Positions 53,284-62,740 are shown, counted from the stretch's first letter. The stretch: DNA of 64,000 bases from Methanolobus vulcani (GCF_006546655.1 NZ_VIAQ01000015.1:62001-126000); one strand, 5' to 3'. Program-made: numbers and translations. Notes: generated from the letters alone by a model not told the origin.

Positions 53284-54867
53284 TTATTCTCCCTTCCATG
53301 GGGTCTTCTGGAGTTTCCAGCTTGGGTTGTTTATTGCCATGTCCATATCTCTTGCGAAGTTAATTACGCCAGTAAATCCGGTGTAACGACCGCTGTAGTC
53401 ATATGAGTGTATCTGTCTGGATGGAACTCCCATCTTCATTGCCCAGTACTTGTCCTTGATACCTGAACAGAATATATCTGGCTTGAGTTCCTTTATAAGG
53501 AATTCTGTTTCATGGTGGTTCAGGTCATCCACTGCGATTGTACCGTCTGGCATTTCAGGGATCATTCCTTCATATTGCATAAGGCCTATCTTTTCCTTGA
53601 GTTCTTCCATACGTTCTGGACTGATGGCTGGTGTGAAGTCTGGATCTGGCTCATAATGAATATCTTCAAGGATTCCACTGGATGCCTTTTCCTTCAATGT
53701 TGCAAGAACCTGCCTACCTTCATAGTCGTCACGGTGCGCAAACTGATATCCTGCTACAAGGACCTTCATACCGAGATCTTCAAAGAGATTCTGGTAGTGG
53801 TGAGCTCTGGATCCACCAGCATAGATAAATGCTGTCTTACCCTGAAGCTTGTTCTTGTACTTCTCAAGTTCTGGCTGGATCTTTGCCATTTCTTCTTCAA
53901 TGACTTCTTCTGTCTTCTTTGTAAGTTCAGCGTCATCGAAGAACTCTGCCATCTTCCTGAGTGACTTCTTTGTTCCTTCGACACCTATGTAGTTGACCTT
54001 GAGCCATGGTACTCCATACTTCTGTTCCATCATGCGGTTAGTGTAGTTGATGGACCTGTGACAGAGCAATATGCTAAGCTTTGCCATGTGTGCCTGAGAG
54101 ATGTTGTGGAATGAACCATCTCCTGTCAAACTTGATACGATACGGTATCCTATCTTCTCCATGATTGGTGTTATCTCCCATAGGTCTCCACCAATGTTGT
54201 ATTCACCAAAGATGTTGATATCAAATGGAGTTGGGTTTTCAAGTTCTTCAGTACCGATCAACTTCTCCATGAGGACGTTACTTGCAATGTGGTGTCCGGA
54301 TGACTGACTTACACCTCTGTAACCTTCACAGCGGAAAGCCAGGACCTTTAAACCGGGATAGTCCTTCTCTGCAGCACGTGCTACTTCTTCAATATCGTCA
54401 CCGATAAGTCCTACTGGGCAGGTTGCCTCGATAGCGATTGCACCAGGGTTGAAGATCTTTACTATATCATCAATTGCTGCCCTGAGCCTCTTCTCACCAC
54501 CGAATACAATATCTGTTTCCCTCATATCAGTTGTGAAACAGTATTGCATGAAGTTGTCTCCACCTTCTGTTGCCTTGGCAAAATTACGTCTGGTTCCCCA
54601 GGTGTAGTATCCACAGCCAATTGGTCCGTGTGTGAGGTTAACGATATCCTTCACAGGTCCCATTACCACACCCTTACATCCGGCATATGCACAACCACGG
54701 TTTGTCATTATACCTGGGATGGTCTTGGCATTGGCTTCGATGTGTTGTTCTGCTTCGCAGGAGTCCTTAACTACAAAGTGCTTCCTTCTATCCTTTTCAG
54801 TCTTCTTAGGGTAGACCTTCATCATCTCGTCGACGACGTGCTGTGACTTCTCTACTTCAGAACTCAT
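53284..54867 (-). CDS. nifD: Nitrogenase molybdenum-iron protein alpha chain
   Basis: 527 residues. P-cluster cysteines in [31 protein letters not shown] and [14 protein letters not shown]. Substrate-site Gln and His are in [18 protein letters not shown]. The cofactor ligands are present: Cys in [19 protein letters not shown] and His in [17 protein letters not shown]. All catalytic residues are therefore intact, in favour of an active Mo enzyme; no vnfG/anfG gene splits nifD from nifK. It overlaps nifI2 by four bases. Confidence 0.96.
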   Translation of the reverse strand: MSSEVEKSQHVVDEMMKVYPKKTEKDRRKHFVVKDSCEAEQHIEANAKTIPGIMTNRGCAYAGCKGVVMGPVKDIVNLTHGPIGCGYYTWGTRRNFAKATEGGDNFMQYCFTTDMRETDIVFGGEKRLRAAIDDIVKIFNPGAIAIEATCPVGLIGDDIEEVARAAEKDYPGLKVLAFRCEGYRGVSQSSGHHIASNVLMEKLIGTEELENPTPFDINIFGEYNIGGDLWEITPIMEKIGYRIVSSLTGDGSFHNISQAHMAKLSILLCHRSINYTNRMMEQKYGVPWLKVNYIGVEGTKKSLRKMAEFFDDAELTKKTEEVIEEEMAKIQPELEKYKNKLQGKTAFIYAGGSRAHHYQNLFEDLGMKVLVAGYQFAHRDDYEGRQVLATLKEKASSGILEDIHYEPDPDFTPAISPERMEELKEKIGLMQYEGMIPEMPDGTIAVDDLNHHETEFLIKELKPDIFCSGIKDKYWAMKMGVPSRQIHSYDYSGRYTGFTGVINFARDMDMAINNPSWKLQKTPWKGE

Positions 54868-55241
54868 TCTACATTCCTCCCGACGGTCTCTTCTCCAGAT
54901 TCTCCGGTCCTTACCCTGATAGCTTCAGGTATGTCTGTGACGAAAATCTTTCCATCTCCTGCATGACCTGTCTGGTTGATCTTGATTATCTTCTGTATTA
55001 CCTTGTCTGCTGCCTTGTCATCCACAACGATTGTAAACATTCTCTTTGGGACAAAAGGTACGTGAGTAAGTTCTGGCTCTGGCTGTTCTGGGAGTGGAGG
55101 GTTGAACTCAAAGCACAATCCCTTTTGCTTACCACGGCCCATCACCTTTTCTACGGTGAATGAGGGGTAGCCGCATCCGTCAAGGGCATCAAGTGTCTTT
55201 TGCACCTTGTTCATGCGGATGATTGCCGTTATTTCCTTCAT
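54864..55241 (-). CDS. nifI2: Nitrogenase PII-like regulator NifI2
   Basis: 125 residues of the PII family. T-loop region [43 protein letters not shown] is longer than in GlnK and lacks the usual uridylylation tyrosine, as in NifI2. The C-terminus [21 protein letters not shown] is standard PII. In methanogens NifI1 and NifI2 together bind NifDK and switch it off when ammonium appears; 2-oxoglutarate and ATP relieve this. It sits between nifI1 and nifD. Confidence 0.93.
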   Translation of the reverse strand: MKEITAIIRMNKVQKTLDALDGCGYPSFTVEKVMGRGKQKGLCFEFNPPLPEQPEPELTHVPFVPKRMFTIVVDDKAADKVIQKIIKINQTGHAGDGKIFVTDIPEAIRVRTGESGEETVGRNVE

Positions 55242-55259
55242 TTGAAAATCCCTCCGGAT

Positions 55260-55577
55260 TTAAAGTCCGCTTGCGCCTGTACGGATTGTGTATGCGTTTT
55301 CTACTGGGTTTACGAAGATCTTTCCGTCTCCGTACTTTCCTGTGTGTGCTGAGGCAGTGATGATCTCAAGGACCTTGTCCTTGTCAGCATCTTCAACTAC
55401 CAACATAAGCATTGTTTTTGGGAGTTCGTTAAACTGTAAATCTGCTGTGTGGATACCTCTCTGCTTTCCTCTTCCGAATACATCGGTCTTGGTAAGGGAT
55501 ACAAAGTCTTCCTTTTCGAGTGCATCTACAACATCAACTACCTTCTCAGGTCTGACTATCGCACGAATCATCTGCAT
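55260..55577 (-). CDS. nifI1: Nitrogenase PII-like regulator NifI1
   Basis: 105 residues of the PII family. DVFGRGKQRGIHTADLQFNELPKTMLMLVVED replaces the GlnK T-loop and KIFVNPVENAYTIRTGASG ends the fold. It is shorter than GlnK. Placed directly after nifH (26-base gap), as in other methanogen nif operons. Partner of NifI2 in post-translational switch-off. Confidence 0.93.
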   Translation of the reverse strand: MQMIRAIVRPEKVVDVVDALEKEDFVSLTKTDVFGRGKQRGIHTADLQFNELPKTMLMLVVEDADKDKVLEIITASAHTGKYGDGKIFVNPVENAYTIRTGASGL

Positions 55578-55602
55578 TGTTATTTCACCTCAGATTTTAT
55601 GT

Positions 55603-56442
<840 letters not shown>

Positions 56443-56516
56443 TTATTTGATGTGTTTTTTTGTGTTTGTTTTGTTGTACGACTGTGTTATTTTTTGGAGC
56501 TGCGTTGCTTTGTATC

Positions 56517-56558
56517 GTACAACGGAATCCTATGTACTATGTTGCCATATATAAAACT
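56517..56558 (-). promoter_or_regulatory. nifH promoter with 21-bp palindromic operator
   Basis: A TATA box (TTTATATATGG on the minus strand, about 56548-56558) lies 20-25 bases upstream of a 21-bp palindrome at 56517-56537 of the form GTACA-N2-GGA-N-TCC-N2-TGTAC. The palindrome covers the expected start site, the usual place for a repressor such as NrpR, which controls nif genes in methanogens. A related but imperfect copy lies at 60719-60740. The rest of the upstream region, 56559-56975, is AT-rich with no gene seen. Confidence 0.7.
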
Positions 56559-56982
56559 ATTCACTAGTGGTCTATTGAAATTTTTCGAAATATTGCTCTT
56601 AATCAACAGCATGAGGCTTTTCAGCGGCAGTCCCTAAAAAAAGATGGATTGTAGATGACATTCATCTCATTTAGTCCAAAATTGGTACTTTTTATCCTTT
56701 TTAGGTATACCTTTATATACAAGTTCAATCTGAATTCTTATTGTCTCATTGCACCTTTTGGTTAAGGCAATATATTCGATTTTTATACAATTCTAACAGA
56801 TAAAATACGGACCAGGTTTTAGTTTTGAACTCTTCCCTGAAATAATTCACTTACCTCTGATTTTTCCCACAGTTTATAGTTATCTATCTATTGATGGATC
56901 GATAGTCTATTTATGTGCCGTTGTTCTCACATACATCGGCATCCCATGTTTCGCCTTCTATTATTTAAACTTATCCTTATGG

Positions 56983-57005
56983 GGATTCTGTTAACTTATT
57001 GTGTA
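56983..57005 (+). repeat. Left terminal inverted repeat of the transposon
   Basis: 23 bases identical to the inverted right end; begins GGATTCTGTTAACTTATTGT. CTTATGG precedes it. Confidence 0.88.
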
Positions 57006-57267
57006 CAGGAAAATAAACATAACGCACTGTCATAATTACTATTTTAATATATAGAAAATCAATTAACTTTAGTTAAAATTAAATTTTTTGAACATGCCTT
57101 ATACTATTTAAACAGAACTGTTGTTATTTTATTATTTATAAAAAACAGTGTTTTTTAATACCCAAACACACACAGTCCAAATCCCCATAACACACAAAAC
57201 AAATCATATAACAAAAAGCTTTAAATATGTTATAATCCAATGTTGTATTGAACAAAGAGGTTATAAC

Positions 57268-57741
57268 ATGGAATATGTTGAACTGAGTGTATACGGTAAC
57301 GTTTACAGATTTGAAAATGTTTCAAATGAAGATACAAGTAAAATCTTTGAACAATTGTCTGGAGCAAAGATACTGAATAAAAATGCGGACATTAGTGTAA
57401 AAAACAGTGGTTCTACTGAACAAATGACAAAAGATACATCAGATTTGTGTGATAGTAGTTCATATGACATCATCAATCCAACAACCGATGAAATAAAAGA
57501 TTATATTTTGGCACAACCAAATTATGAGCACAGCGTTAAAGCCATTTTGTCATACTATAACAATGGCAAAAAATATACATTGGGTAAAAACGCAACCGAT
57601 GAACTGTTTAATATATGGAATAGTGTGTCACAGAGAACATCTGATATTAGGGACAGTATCAAAAGCGAAAATGTGAACAATGGCAAATGGGAAGGAAAGA
57701 GGGTAGGAAAAGGAAAGGTGTTTTTATTTGTAAATGAATAG
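57268..57741 (+). CDS. Transposon cargo: hypothetical protein
   Basis: 157 residues from ATG 57268, supported by AAAGAGG about eight bases upstream; a longer frame back to 57148 has Thr/His-rich sequence unlike a gene. An N-terminal beta segment (MEYVELSVYGNVYRFENVS), an Asn/Ser-rich middle and a C-terminal helical part with DEIKDYILAQPNYEHSVKAILSYYNNGKKYT and a basic end (GKWEGKRVGKGKVFLFVNE), a possible DNA- or RNA-binding tail. No family recognised. AT-rich codon use suits the mobile element. Confidence 0.65.
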   Translation: MEYVELSVYGNVYRFENVSNEDTSKIFEQLSGAKILNKNADISVKNSGSTEQMTKDTSDLCDSSSYDIINPTTDEIKDYILAQPNYEHSVKAILSYYNNGKKYTLGKNATDELFNIWNSVSQRTSDIRDSIKSENVNNGKWEGKRVGKGKVFLFVNE

Positions 57742-57783
57742 ACGGTTGAACAAAGAGGTAATAAAACCGCATTCCGTCTATTC
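57736..57783 (+). terminator. Hairpin after the cargo gene
   Basis: GAATAGACGG (57736-57745) pairs with CCGTCTATTC (57774-57783), overlapping the stop codon. The loop repeats the TTGAACAAAGAGGT string found before the gene's start (57248). Confidence 0.55.
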
Positions 57784-57797
57784 AATTTATTCAATTT

Positions 57798-57872
57798 GCC
57801 CTTGTGGTCTAGCTAGGATATGATTTGGCATCGACGAAGCTAAGATCGCGGGTTCGAATCCCGCCAAGGGCA
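57798..57872 (+). tRNA. tRNA-like sequence with irregular anticodon arm
   Basis: 75 bases. Acceptor GCCCTTG pairs with CAAGGGC, discriminator A; the T arm GCGGG-TTCGAAT-CCCGC is perfect, and the start GTGGTCTAGCTAGGATATGAT is a good archaeal D arm. The anticodon arm is odd: TTGGC pairs with GCTAA but leaves a nine-base loop ATCGACGAA; a seven-base loop needs an A-A mismatch and would lack T33 (anticodon GAC). Identity therefore cannot be set. It is either a decayed tRNA or a tRNA-like element carried by the transposon. Confidence 0.6.
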
Positions 57873-58033
57873 CACTTAACCAAAGTTACCTCTGGATGTA
57901 GATATATATGCTTCAATCAAATAAATACTTATCGCATGTCGATTTTACACAACACGAAATAATAAAGTCTAGACTTTTTACTACCTTAACTTTATATAGT
58001 TTGGTGTCGTATTAGTATATAGGGGCATATGAT

Positions 58034-58906
58034 ATGAACTGTAAGAAATGTGATTCTCAAAAGGTTGTCAAAATCGGAAAAATAAAGGGTGTACAGCGTT
58101 ACAAATGCAAAGAATGTAAGGCTACTTTCCTTGAAAATGATAATTTTGATGGTATGAGGACACAAAAACACGTTATTGCAGTTGCTATTGGTTTTTACTT
58201 TGACGGTATGAGCGTAAGAAAGATTCAGGAACAAATTGCATACATCTTTAAAGTTGAAGTTTCACAAGTCACCATACACAAATGGATTATGAAATACTCA
58301 AATCTCGTTTATGATTACGTTTCTAGCCTCAAAGTAGAATTTGGTGACAATTGGCATGTTGATGAAACAGCGATTAAGATCAAAGGCAATCAGCATTGGT
58401 TTTGGGAAATGATAGACGAGGACACTCGTTTTATGGTTGCTGGACATCTATCTAAAACACGCACAAACAAAGATTGTACTATTTTATTTCAGGATGCAGC
58501 AACCAGAGCAGTTAACAAGCCTCGTTTTATCTTTGCTGATGGCTGTTTTGCATATAGAAAACCATTTAATAAGGTCTTTTATGAACGTTGTAACAAATAT
58601 ACCGAGCTTATACAAAATGTAGGTATCAATAGCAGAAGAACTAATAACATTGTTGAAAGACTGCATGGTAGCCTTAAAGATATGCTTAGAGCAAGACGTG
58701 GACTCGATTCAATGGAAAAGACAGAGTTGCTTTTGAAAGGTTGGTTTGTTCATTATAATTTCCTTAGACCACATAGCACACTAAAAGGAAAGACTCCTGC
58801 GCAGGCAGCAGGACTTGATATTGATGTGTCTAATAAGTGGGAAAGTCTGATAGACCAAGCCACTAAATGGCAAGCAACACAAAACGGAGTGCGATATTGT
58901 GAGTAA
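58034..58906 (+). CDS. IS6/IS240-like DDE transposase with zinc-ribbon N-terminus
   Basis: 290 residues. The N-terminus is a zinc ribbon: CKKCDSQKVVKIGKIKGVQRYKCKECKATF (residues 3-32). An HTH follows (MSVRKIQEQIAYIFKVEVSQVTIHKWI) and then the DDE core: WHVDETAIKIKGNQHWFWEMID, FADGCFAYRKPF and NNIVERLHGSLKDMLRARRG, giving D, D and E. The gene is full length. The stop overlaps the AbrB-like gene by eight bases. No frameshift is seen, so the element may still be active. Confidence 0.9.
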   Translation: MNCKKCDSQKVVKIGKIKGVQRYKCKECKATFLENDNFDGMRTQKHVIAVAIGFYFDGMSVRKIQEQIAYIFKVEVSQVTIHKWIMKYSNLVYDYVSSLKVEFGDNWHVDETAIKIKGNQHWFWEMIDEDTRFMVAGHLSKTRTNKDCTILFQDAATRAVNKPRFIFADGCFAYRKPFNKVFYERCNKYTELIQNVGINSRRTNNIVERLHGSLKDMLRARRGLDSMEKTELLLKGWFVHYNFLRPHSTLKGKTPAQAAGLDIDVSNKWESLIDQATKWQATQNGVRYCE

Positions 58907-59057
58907 AGGCTTTAAAACAACCGTCCAAGAATCAAAGGGGAAATATACAACATCTATCCCCACTGCATTAGTAAATATCATGGATTTAAACAAGGGTGAT
59001 AATTTTATGTGGACAATGAAAGATGATAAAATTATAATTGAGGTTGTGAAACAATGA
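58899..59057 (+). CDS. AbrB/SpoVT-like small DNA-binding protein
   Basis: 52 residues from GTG 58899, with GGAG at 58885-58888. GKYTTSIPTALVNIMDLNKGDNFMWTMKDDKIIIEVV has the swapped-hairpin AbrB pattern (x-T-S-I-P...L-x-x-G-D). Such proteins are autoregulatory repressors or VapB-type antitoxins. It overlaps the transposase stop by eight bases and its stop overlaps the next gene by four, so it is co-translated with the transposase and might regulate it. No PIN-domain toxin is seen next to it. Confidence 0.7.
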   Translation: MSKGFKTTVQESKGKYTTSIPTALVNIMDLNKGDNFMWTMKDDKIIIEVVKQ

Positions 59058-59224
59058 CAGAAGACATCAAAGAAGAAATATACATTTTAGATAAGATGAT
59101 TACATCCCTTGTAGAATTGCTTGAAGAAAAGGGGATTTTAGAGTATGAAGAATGGGAAAACAAGTTACATGAAAAATTGAATGCGGTTAAGGGGTTAACC
59201 AAGTTTGAAGATTTGGAAGAATAA
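59054..59224 (+). CDS. Small acidic helical protein in the transposon
   Basis: 56 residues, MTEDIKEEIYILDKMITSLVELLEEKG..., almost entirely amphipathic helix with heptad-like leucines and isoleucines. ATG overlaps the AbrB-like stop by four bases. No family recognised. Position after an AbrB-like gene is where a toxin or partner would lie, but it has no nuclease motif; a partner or adaptor is only a guess. Confidence 0.6.
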   Translation: MTEDIKEEIYILDKMITSLVELLEEKGILEYEEWENKLHEKLNAVKGLTKFEDLEE

Positions 59225-59253
59225 CTTATAAAACGGGTTTAGTGAGGAACAAC

Positions 59254-59691
59254 ATGGTTTCGGATAAAGAATATAGGAACAATATCATAAAGATTGTACT
59301 TGCGTTATTTGTTTTTTTGACTGGGGCTAATTTAGTATCGGATGTATTTAGAACCGTAGATGAAATTGAATATCGTGCAACCGAACCCAAGCAAATGAAT
59401 ATGCACGTGGGTGGCATCATTGCAGAAAAAAGTACAATTTTTGGATATGGGTATTATGGCTACAATGTAAAAACAACCATTATAAACAATGGAAAATCAG
59501 GTTATGCAAATATAACATGTAACGCATATGACCAAAACAATATACAAGTAAGCAGTGAAACCGCATATCCGTACCCTCACTTCGAACGAGATGCAAACAC
59601 AGAAGTTACATTTTACTTCGATTCGGATAAATTGCCAGACGGTGACTATAATTTTAACATCGTTGTCAGTGACCAGTTAACAGATTCATAG
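59254..59691 (+). CDS. Transposon cargo: membrane-anchored beta-domain protein
   Basis: 145 residues. One N-terminal membrane helix (IIKIVLALFVFLTGANLVSDVF), then an outside domain with KTTIINNGKSGYANITCNAYDQNNIQVSSETAYPYPHFERDANTEVTFYFDSD, a FxLYD-like immunoglobulin-type fold. ATG 59254 follows GTGAGGA. It is convergent with, and overlaps by 26 bases, the minus-strand gene at 59666. Role unknown. Confidence 0.65.
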   Translation: MVSDKEYRNNIIKIVLALFVFLTGANLVSDVFRTVDEIEYRATEPKQMNMHVGGIIAEKSTIFGYGYYGYNVKTTIINNGKSGYANITCNAYDQNNIQVSSETAYPYPHFERDANTEVTFYFDSDKLPDGDYNFNIVVSDQLTDS

Positions 59692-60145
59692 TTGCAGTAT
59701 ATGTTATAAATAACCCGAACAATAAATTATGCCAATCAATTAAATGTACTCCAAAAATCAAAGAAAACGAATACACATACCCCAATAGCCCAAAATACAA
59801 TGAACAAACCCTCAACGTTGTATTTTTACTTATTGATACTAAAATAATCGACATCATGGGGAATAATAAAGATATTATTGTAGGTACATACCAACGTTCG
59901 GTGCCTAAGCTATTTCTCACAATTTCGTTTTGTTCACATAAATAAAACATATCTGGACTTGTTATCATAACATGGCTTGTTAGATCATTATCAATAATAA
60001 TGCCAGAATATATAACAATTGCAAAAAACAACGGATACAACGGACTAAGAAATATATTAGATATATTTTGATATACTTTTTTTGATAAATCTGTAATATA
60101 AAAAACTATTTTGTTAGTCGTATCCATACAAATTTCTTTGTTCAT
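59666..60145 (-). CDS. Transposon cargo: multi-pass membrane protein
   Basis: 159 residues with four likely membrane helices (LYPLFFAIVIYSGIIIDN, VPTIISLLFPMMSIILVSI, VCSLYFGLLGYVYSFSLIFGV, WHNLLFGLFITYTATMNLLTG). No motif for a known transporter. The gene begins 25 bases inside the right inverted repeat, with AAAGGAAG before the ATG. AT-rich codon use. Might give immunity or envelope effects, but this is unsupported. Confidence 0.6.
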   Translation of the reverse strand: MNKEICMDTTNKIVFYITDLSKKVYQNISNIFLSPLYPLFFAIVIYSGIIIDNDLTSHVMITSPDMFYLCEQNEIVRNSLGTERWYVPTIISLLFPMMSIILVSISKNTTLRVCSLYFGLLGYVYSFSLIFGVHLIDWHNLLFGLFITYTATMNLLTGH

Positions 60146-60169
60146 TTCGATACTTCCTTTAATTTTTCA

Positions 60170-60192
60170 TACACAATAAGTTAACAGAATCC
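60170..60192 (-). repeat. Right terminal inverted repeat of the transposon
   Basis: Inverted copy of the left end, perfect over 23 bases; followed by the CTTATGG target duplicate at 60193-60199. The region 60200-60530 beyond is non-coding, AT-rich, with no feature seen. Confidence 0.88.
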
Positions 60193-60530
60193 CTTATGGG
60201 TGCTAATATGCTCTATATATTACCCTGTATTTATTGACGATTTCAGCATCGGTAGCAATTATTTTGTAGTTGTGTTGTTTAGGGTCTGCTCTATTGCCTG
60301 CTTGTACTCTCTTCTGCTTCTTTTTTTTAATTATTCTTTTATGGTTTGCGATACACTTAAATTCTATAACATAAGAACTACGTGTATCATCTGTAATAAT
60401 TTAATATTTGCATATTTTATATATACTGTATATTTTGTTCCACTTGGCAAATCCTAGTTATGGCGTAAAATTGGAAATCTCTATGCAATCATTTTTAAAA
60501 TGTAAGGCGCTATTTGTCTATCCGCCTATC

Positions 60531-60726
60531 AAAAAAAGGAAGGTGCCCATTCTGGCCAACAGTTGCTGTGTCAGGAGGGTAATTACCTAAGAGGTAGTTA
60601 GCACCATTTCCCTGTGTACGTTTTTCTCATGCTGGTCTTTCATGATGTACAGGGTATAATATGTGTTTCGTTTTGTTTCGTTTTTGTGTTTTAGGAAGCA
60701 GGTTCTATGCTTGCCATGGTACTAAC
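60531..60726 (-). ncRNA. Candidate nitrogen-regulated small RNA (sRNA154-like in context)
   Basis: No protein frame fits this stretch. On the minus strand it reads: A/C-rich leader, a hairpin CCCTG...CAGGG (60610-60654) with inner CATGA/TCATG, the self-complementary GGTAATTACC near 60579-60588, two anti-ribosome-site strings (ACCTCTT and CCCTCCTGA), and a closing stem GGTGC/GCACC (60601-60605 with 60542-60546) followed by a run of seven T. The promoter shares element and leader with nifH. In Methanosarcina mazei the nitrogen-induced sRNA154 acts on nif and glnA transcripts; identity with it is inference. Confidence 0.5.
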
Positions 60727-60757
60727 GGAATCACATGTACTATGTCATTATACTTAA
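60719..60757 (-). promoter_or_regulatory. Promoter sharing the nifH operator-like element
   Basis: GTAC...ACGGAATC...TGTAC at 60719-60740, with AAGTATAAT (minus strand, about 60749-60757) as the TATA box. The element-to-TATA distance equals that at nifH, and the neighbouring bases also match (ATGTACTATGT on the plus strand in both). The core has one extra base and fewer paired positions than at nifH. Confidence 0.6.
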
Positions 60758-61014
60758 GAATACTTATGTGAAGTTTTTACATAAGATTCCTACTTTGCAA
60801 AATATATGGGTTGTATACTTCTAACACCATCTCTTTGCATTTGACTTTTTGTAGGTGTATATGGTTCTCATCTATGTCTCTTTAGGGATGTATCATACAA
60901 TAAAAAATATCTTAGTTTCTCCCCTTATTTCTGGTGCAATTGTATATGGCACTCACTGGAATAATATAAAAAGGTCGTTCAACACTGTGCACTATTTTTT
61001 TCTCATTTTTATAA

Positions 61015-62486
61015 TCAAAACGCTTTTTTCAGGGTGAACCAGAATATGCTTCCATGTCCTTGAGGATTATCAATGACACCAACATTTTCTCCATGGAGGT
61101 CTGTGATTCTTTTAACAATAGCAAGTCCGATTCCATTGCCCTTGATATTTTCCTTGTGTAACCTGTTAAAACGTGTGAATACTGCCTCTTTATCCTTATC
61201 AGGAACTCCGTCTCCCTGATCGATCACAGATATCTTCCATTTATCGGCCAGCTCTTCTACCTTTACGGTAATGCTGGTGTTGTAAGGGCTGTATTTGATA
61301 GCATTTGAAATGAGATTGGTGAATACTCCTTCAATCATTGGATTGGCAAGTGTGAAGCATGTTTCTGGTTTATCAAATACTAACTTCATATTCTGGTCGC
61401 TGAGACTCTGTTCGAAGCTATTTCCTACGGATTCTATCATGGAAGCAATATCAGTCCTCACAAATGCCATCTCATTAATCGATTCAAGTTTGGCAAGCTT
61501 TGCTGCATTCTCTATCAGTTCCATGAGTTTGATATTTGATCTTTTAATGTTCTCTATGATGCGTTCCTGTTTCTCACTGGTTGCCGTCTCTTCAAGAAGC
61601 TCTGTGAATGATTTGATAAGTCCTGCAGGGTTTAGCAGGTCATGGCGAAGAACATCTGTAAAAAGGTCTTTTATTTCATTGGATTTCTGAAGCTCTTTGG
61701 CATATTCCATGAGCTTTATCTCATCCTTTCTTTTTTCAGTGATGTCTTCTCCAGACATCAGAATATTTGTAATATCACCCTTTGCATCTTTCAGGACTGA
61801 ATAGTGCCATTTGAATAAATTCTCCTTGCGTGTAATTGTCATTATGGGGTATTCTGGGCATTCTGGTTCATTCATAATGCCATTTATGAGCATGTCACAT
61901 TTACTCTTAACAAGGTCCGTATAGCTCTCAGAAACGATGAGATCTATCCAATCTCTGTTTATGATATTGTTCCTGTTGTATCCAAGAATATCTGCACCTT
62001 TCTGATTGATGTGAATGAGTTTGTAGTCTTTGTTCAGGACAGCTATTAAAACACCTACATAGTCCAGATATTCATATGCTTTATTGCGATCATGCAGAAG
62101 TGAGTCGTGTTGTTCTTTGATACGCAAAAGTGCTGTGATCTTCTTGTCCAGTTCAAACCTATCGGCAGGCTTTTTAAGAAAATCATCTGCACCGACTTCT
62201 ATACCTTTCTGGTGATCGTCCCTTGATGAAAGGGCGGTAAGCATTATTATAGGTATAAAATCGAGTTTATAGTCATGTTTGATGTCTTGCATACATCAAA
62301 ACCATCCATTCCCAGCATGACGATATCAAGTAAGATTAGGTCCGGCTCTTCTTTTTTCACTATTTTTAGTGCTTCCTCACCTGTGGAGGCCGTGATCACA
62401 TCATAATTGTCCGTAAGGTATGATGTAAGAACCGCGACGTTGATCTTCTCATCGTCTACTATCAGTATTTTATCCTTCCCCGTCAA
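61015..62486 (-). pseudogene. Receiver-PAS-histidine kinase interrupted by a frameshift
   Basis: Two frames make one protein. The start (62486) encodes DKILIVDDEKINVAVLTSYL and DLILLDIVMLGMDGFDVC, then shifts near 62287; the second frame continues DIKHDYKLDFIPIIMLTALSSRDDHQKGIEVGADDFLKKPAD, completing the receiver. A PAS domain (AVLNKDYKLIHINQKGADILGY), a HisKA with VLRHDLLNPAGLIKSF and an ATPase with NLISNAIKYSP, DQGDGVPD and GNGIGLAIV follow. The break lies at AAG, where one missing A of AAA would restore the frame. Either a real mutation or a sequencing error. It lies near glnK but no link is shown. Confidence 0.8.
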
Positions 62487-62740
62487 AATATCACGGGTAT
62501 AATTATATCATCCGCACGTATATTATATTATTGTTTTTATACAGCAGTCAACATTATTTTACAAAAGTCAGTACTTTTAGGGAAGAGCCCTGAAACTATG
62601 GAAGTGCTATATTGTGACAACTGGACTGCAGAATCCTTTTACAATAGGTATATGTTGAATTCCCAGGGCTCGCGGTGATTGTTTTAAGAACTTATAGTTG
62701 AAGTTGAAAGTCAAAAAATAAAAAAGGATGGAGGGAGCAC

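Larger units (their letters stand above)
56983..60192. mobile_element. 3.2-kb cargo-carrying transposon with 23-bp inverted repeats
   Basis: Perfect 23-bp terminal inverted repeats beginning GGATTCTGTTAAC (56983-57005 and, inverted, 60170-60192). The 7-bp sequence CTTATGG directly abuts both ends (56976-56982 and 60193-60199) as a target-site duplication. The ends resemble IS6-family termini, GGxTTCTGTT. Inside lie a hypothetical gene, a tRNA-like sequence, an IS6/IS240-like DDE transposase, an AbrB-like gene, a small coiled-coil gene and two membrane-protein genes. It is far longer than a simple IS6 element (about 0.8-1 kb). Base content is more AT-rich than the nif genes beside it. Confidence 0.85.

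Noticed and set aside
48927-54867. Possibility of a vanadium or iron-only nitrogenase
   Set aside because: No delta-subunit gene lies between nifD and nifK, and the NifD cofactor ligands and the nifEN genes fit the molybdenum type.
57148-57267. 40-codon N-terminal extension of the cargo gene
   Set aside because: Low-complexity Thr/His/Ile sequence and a strong ribosome site before ATG 57268 argue against it.
59666-59691. Internal transposon end at AGTTAACAGATTC near 59673
   Set aside because: It resembles the terminal repeat over about 12 bases only and falls within coding sequence; likely chance.
60200-60590. Short plus-strand frames of 60-85 codons
   Set aside because: Cys/Tyr/Phe-rich random-looking translations from AT-rich DNA, with no ribosome sites; the region lies beside the sRNA candidate.
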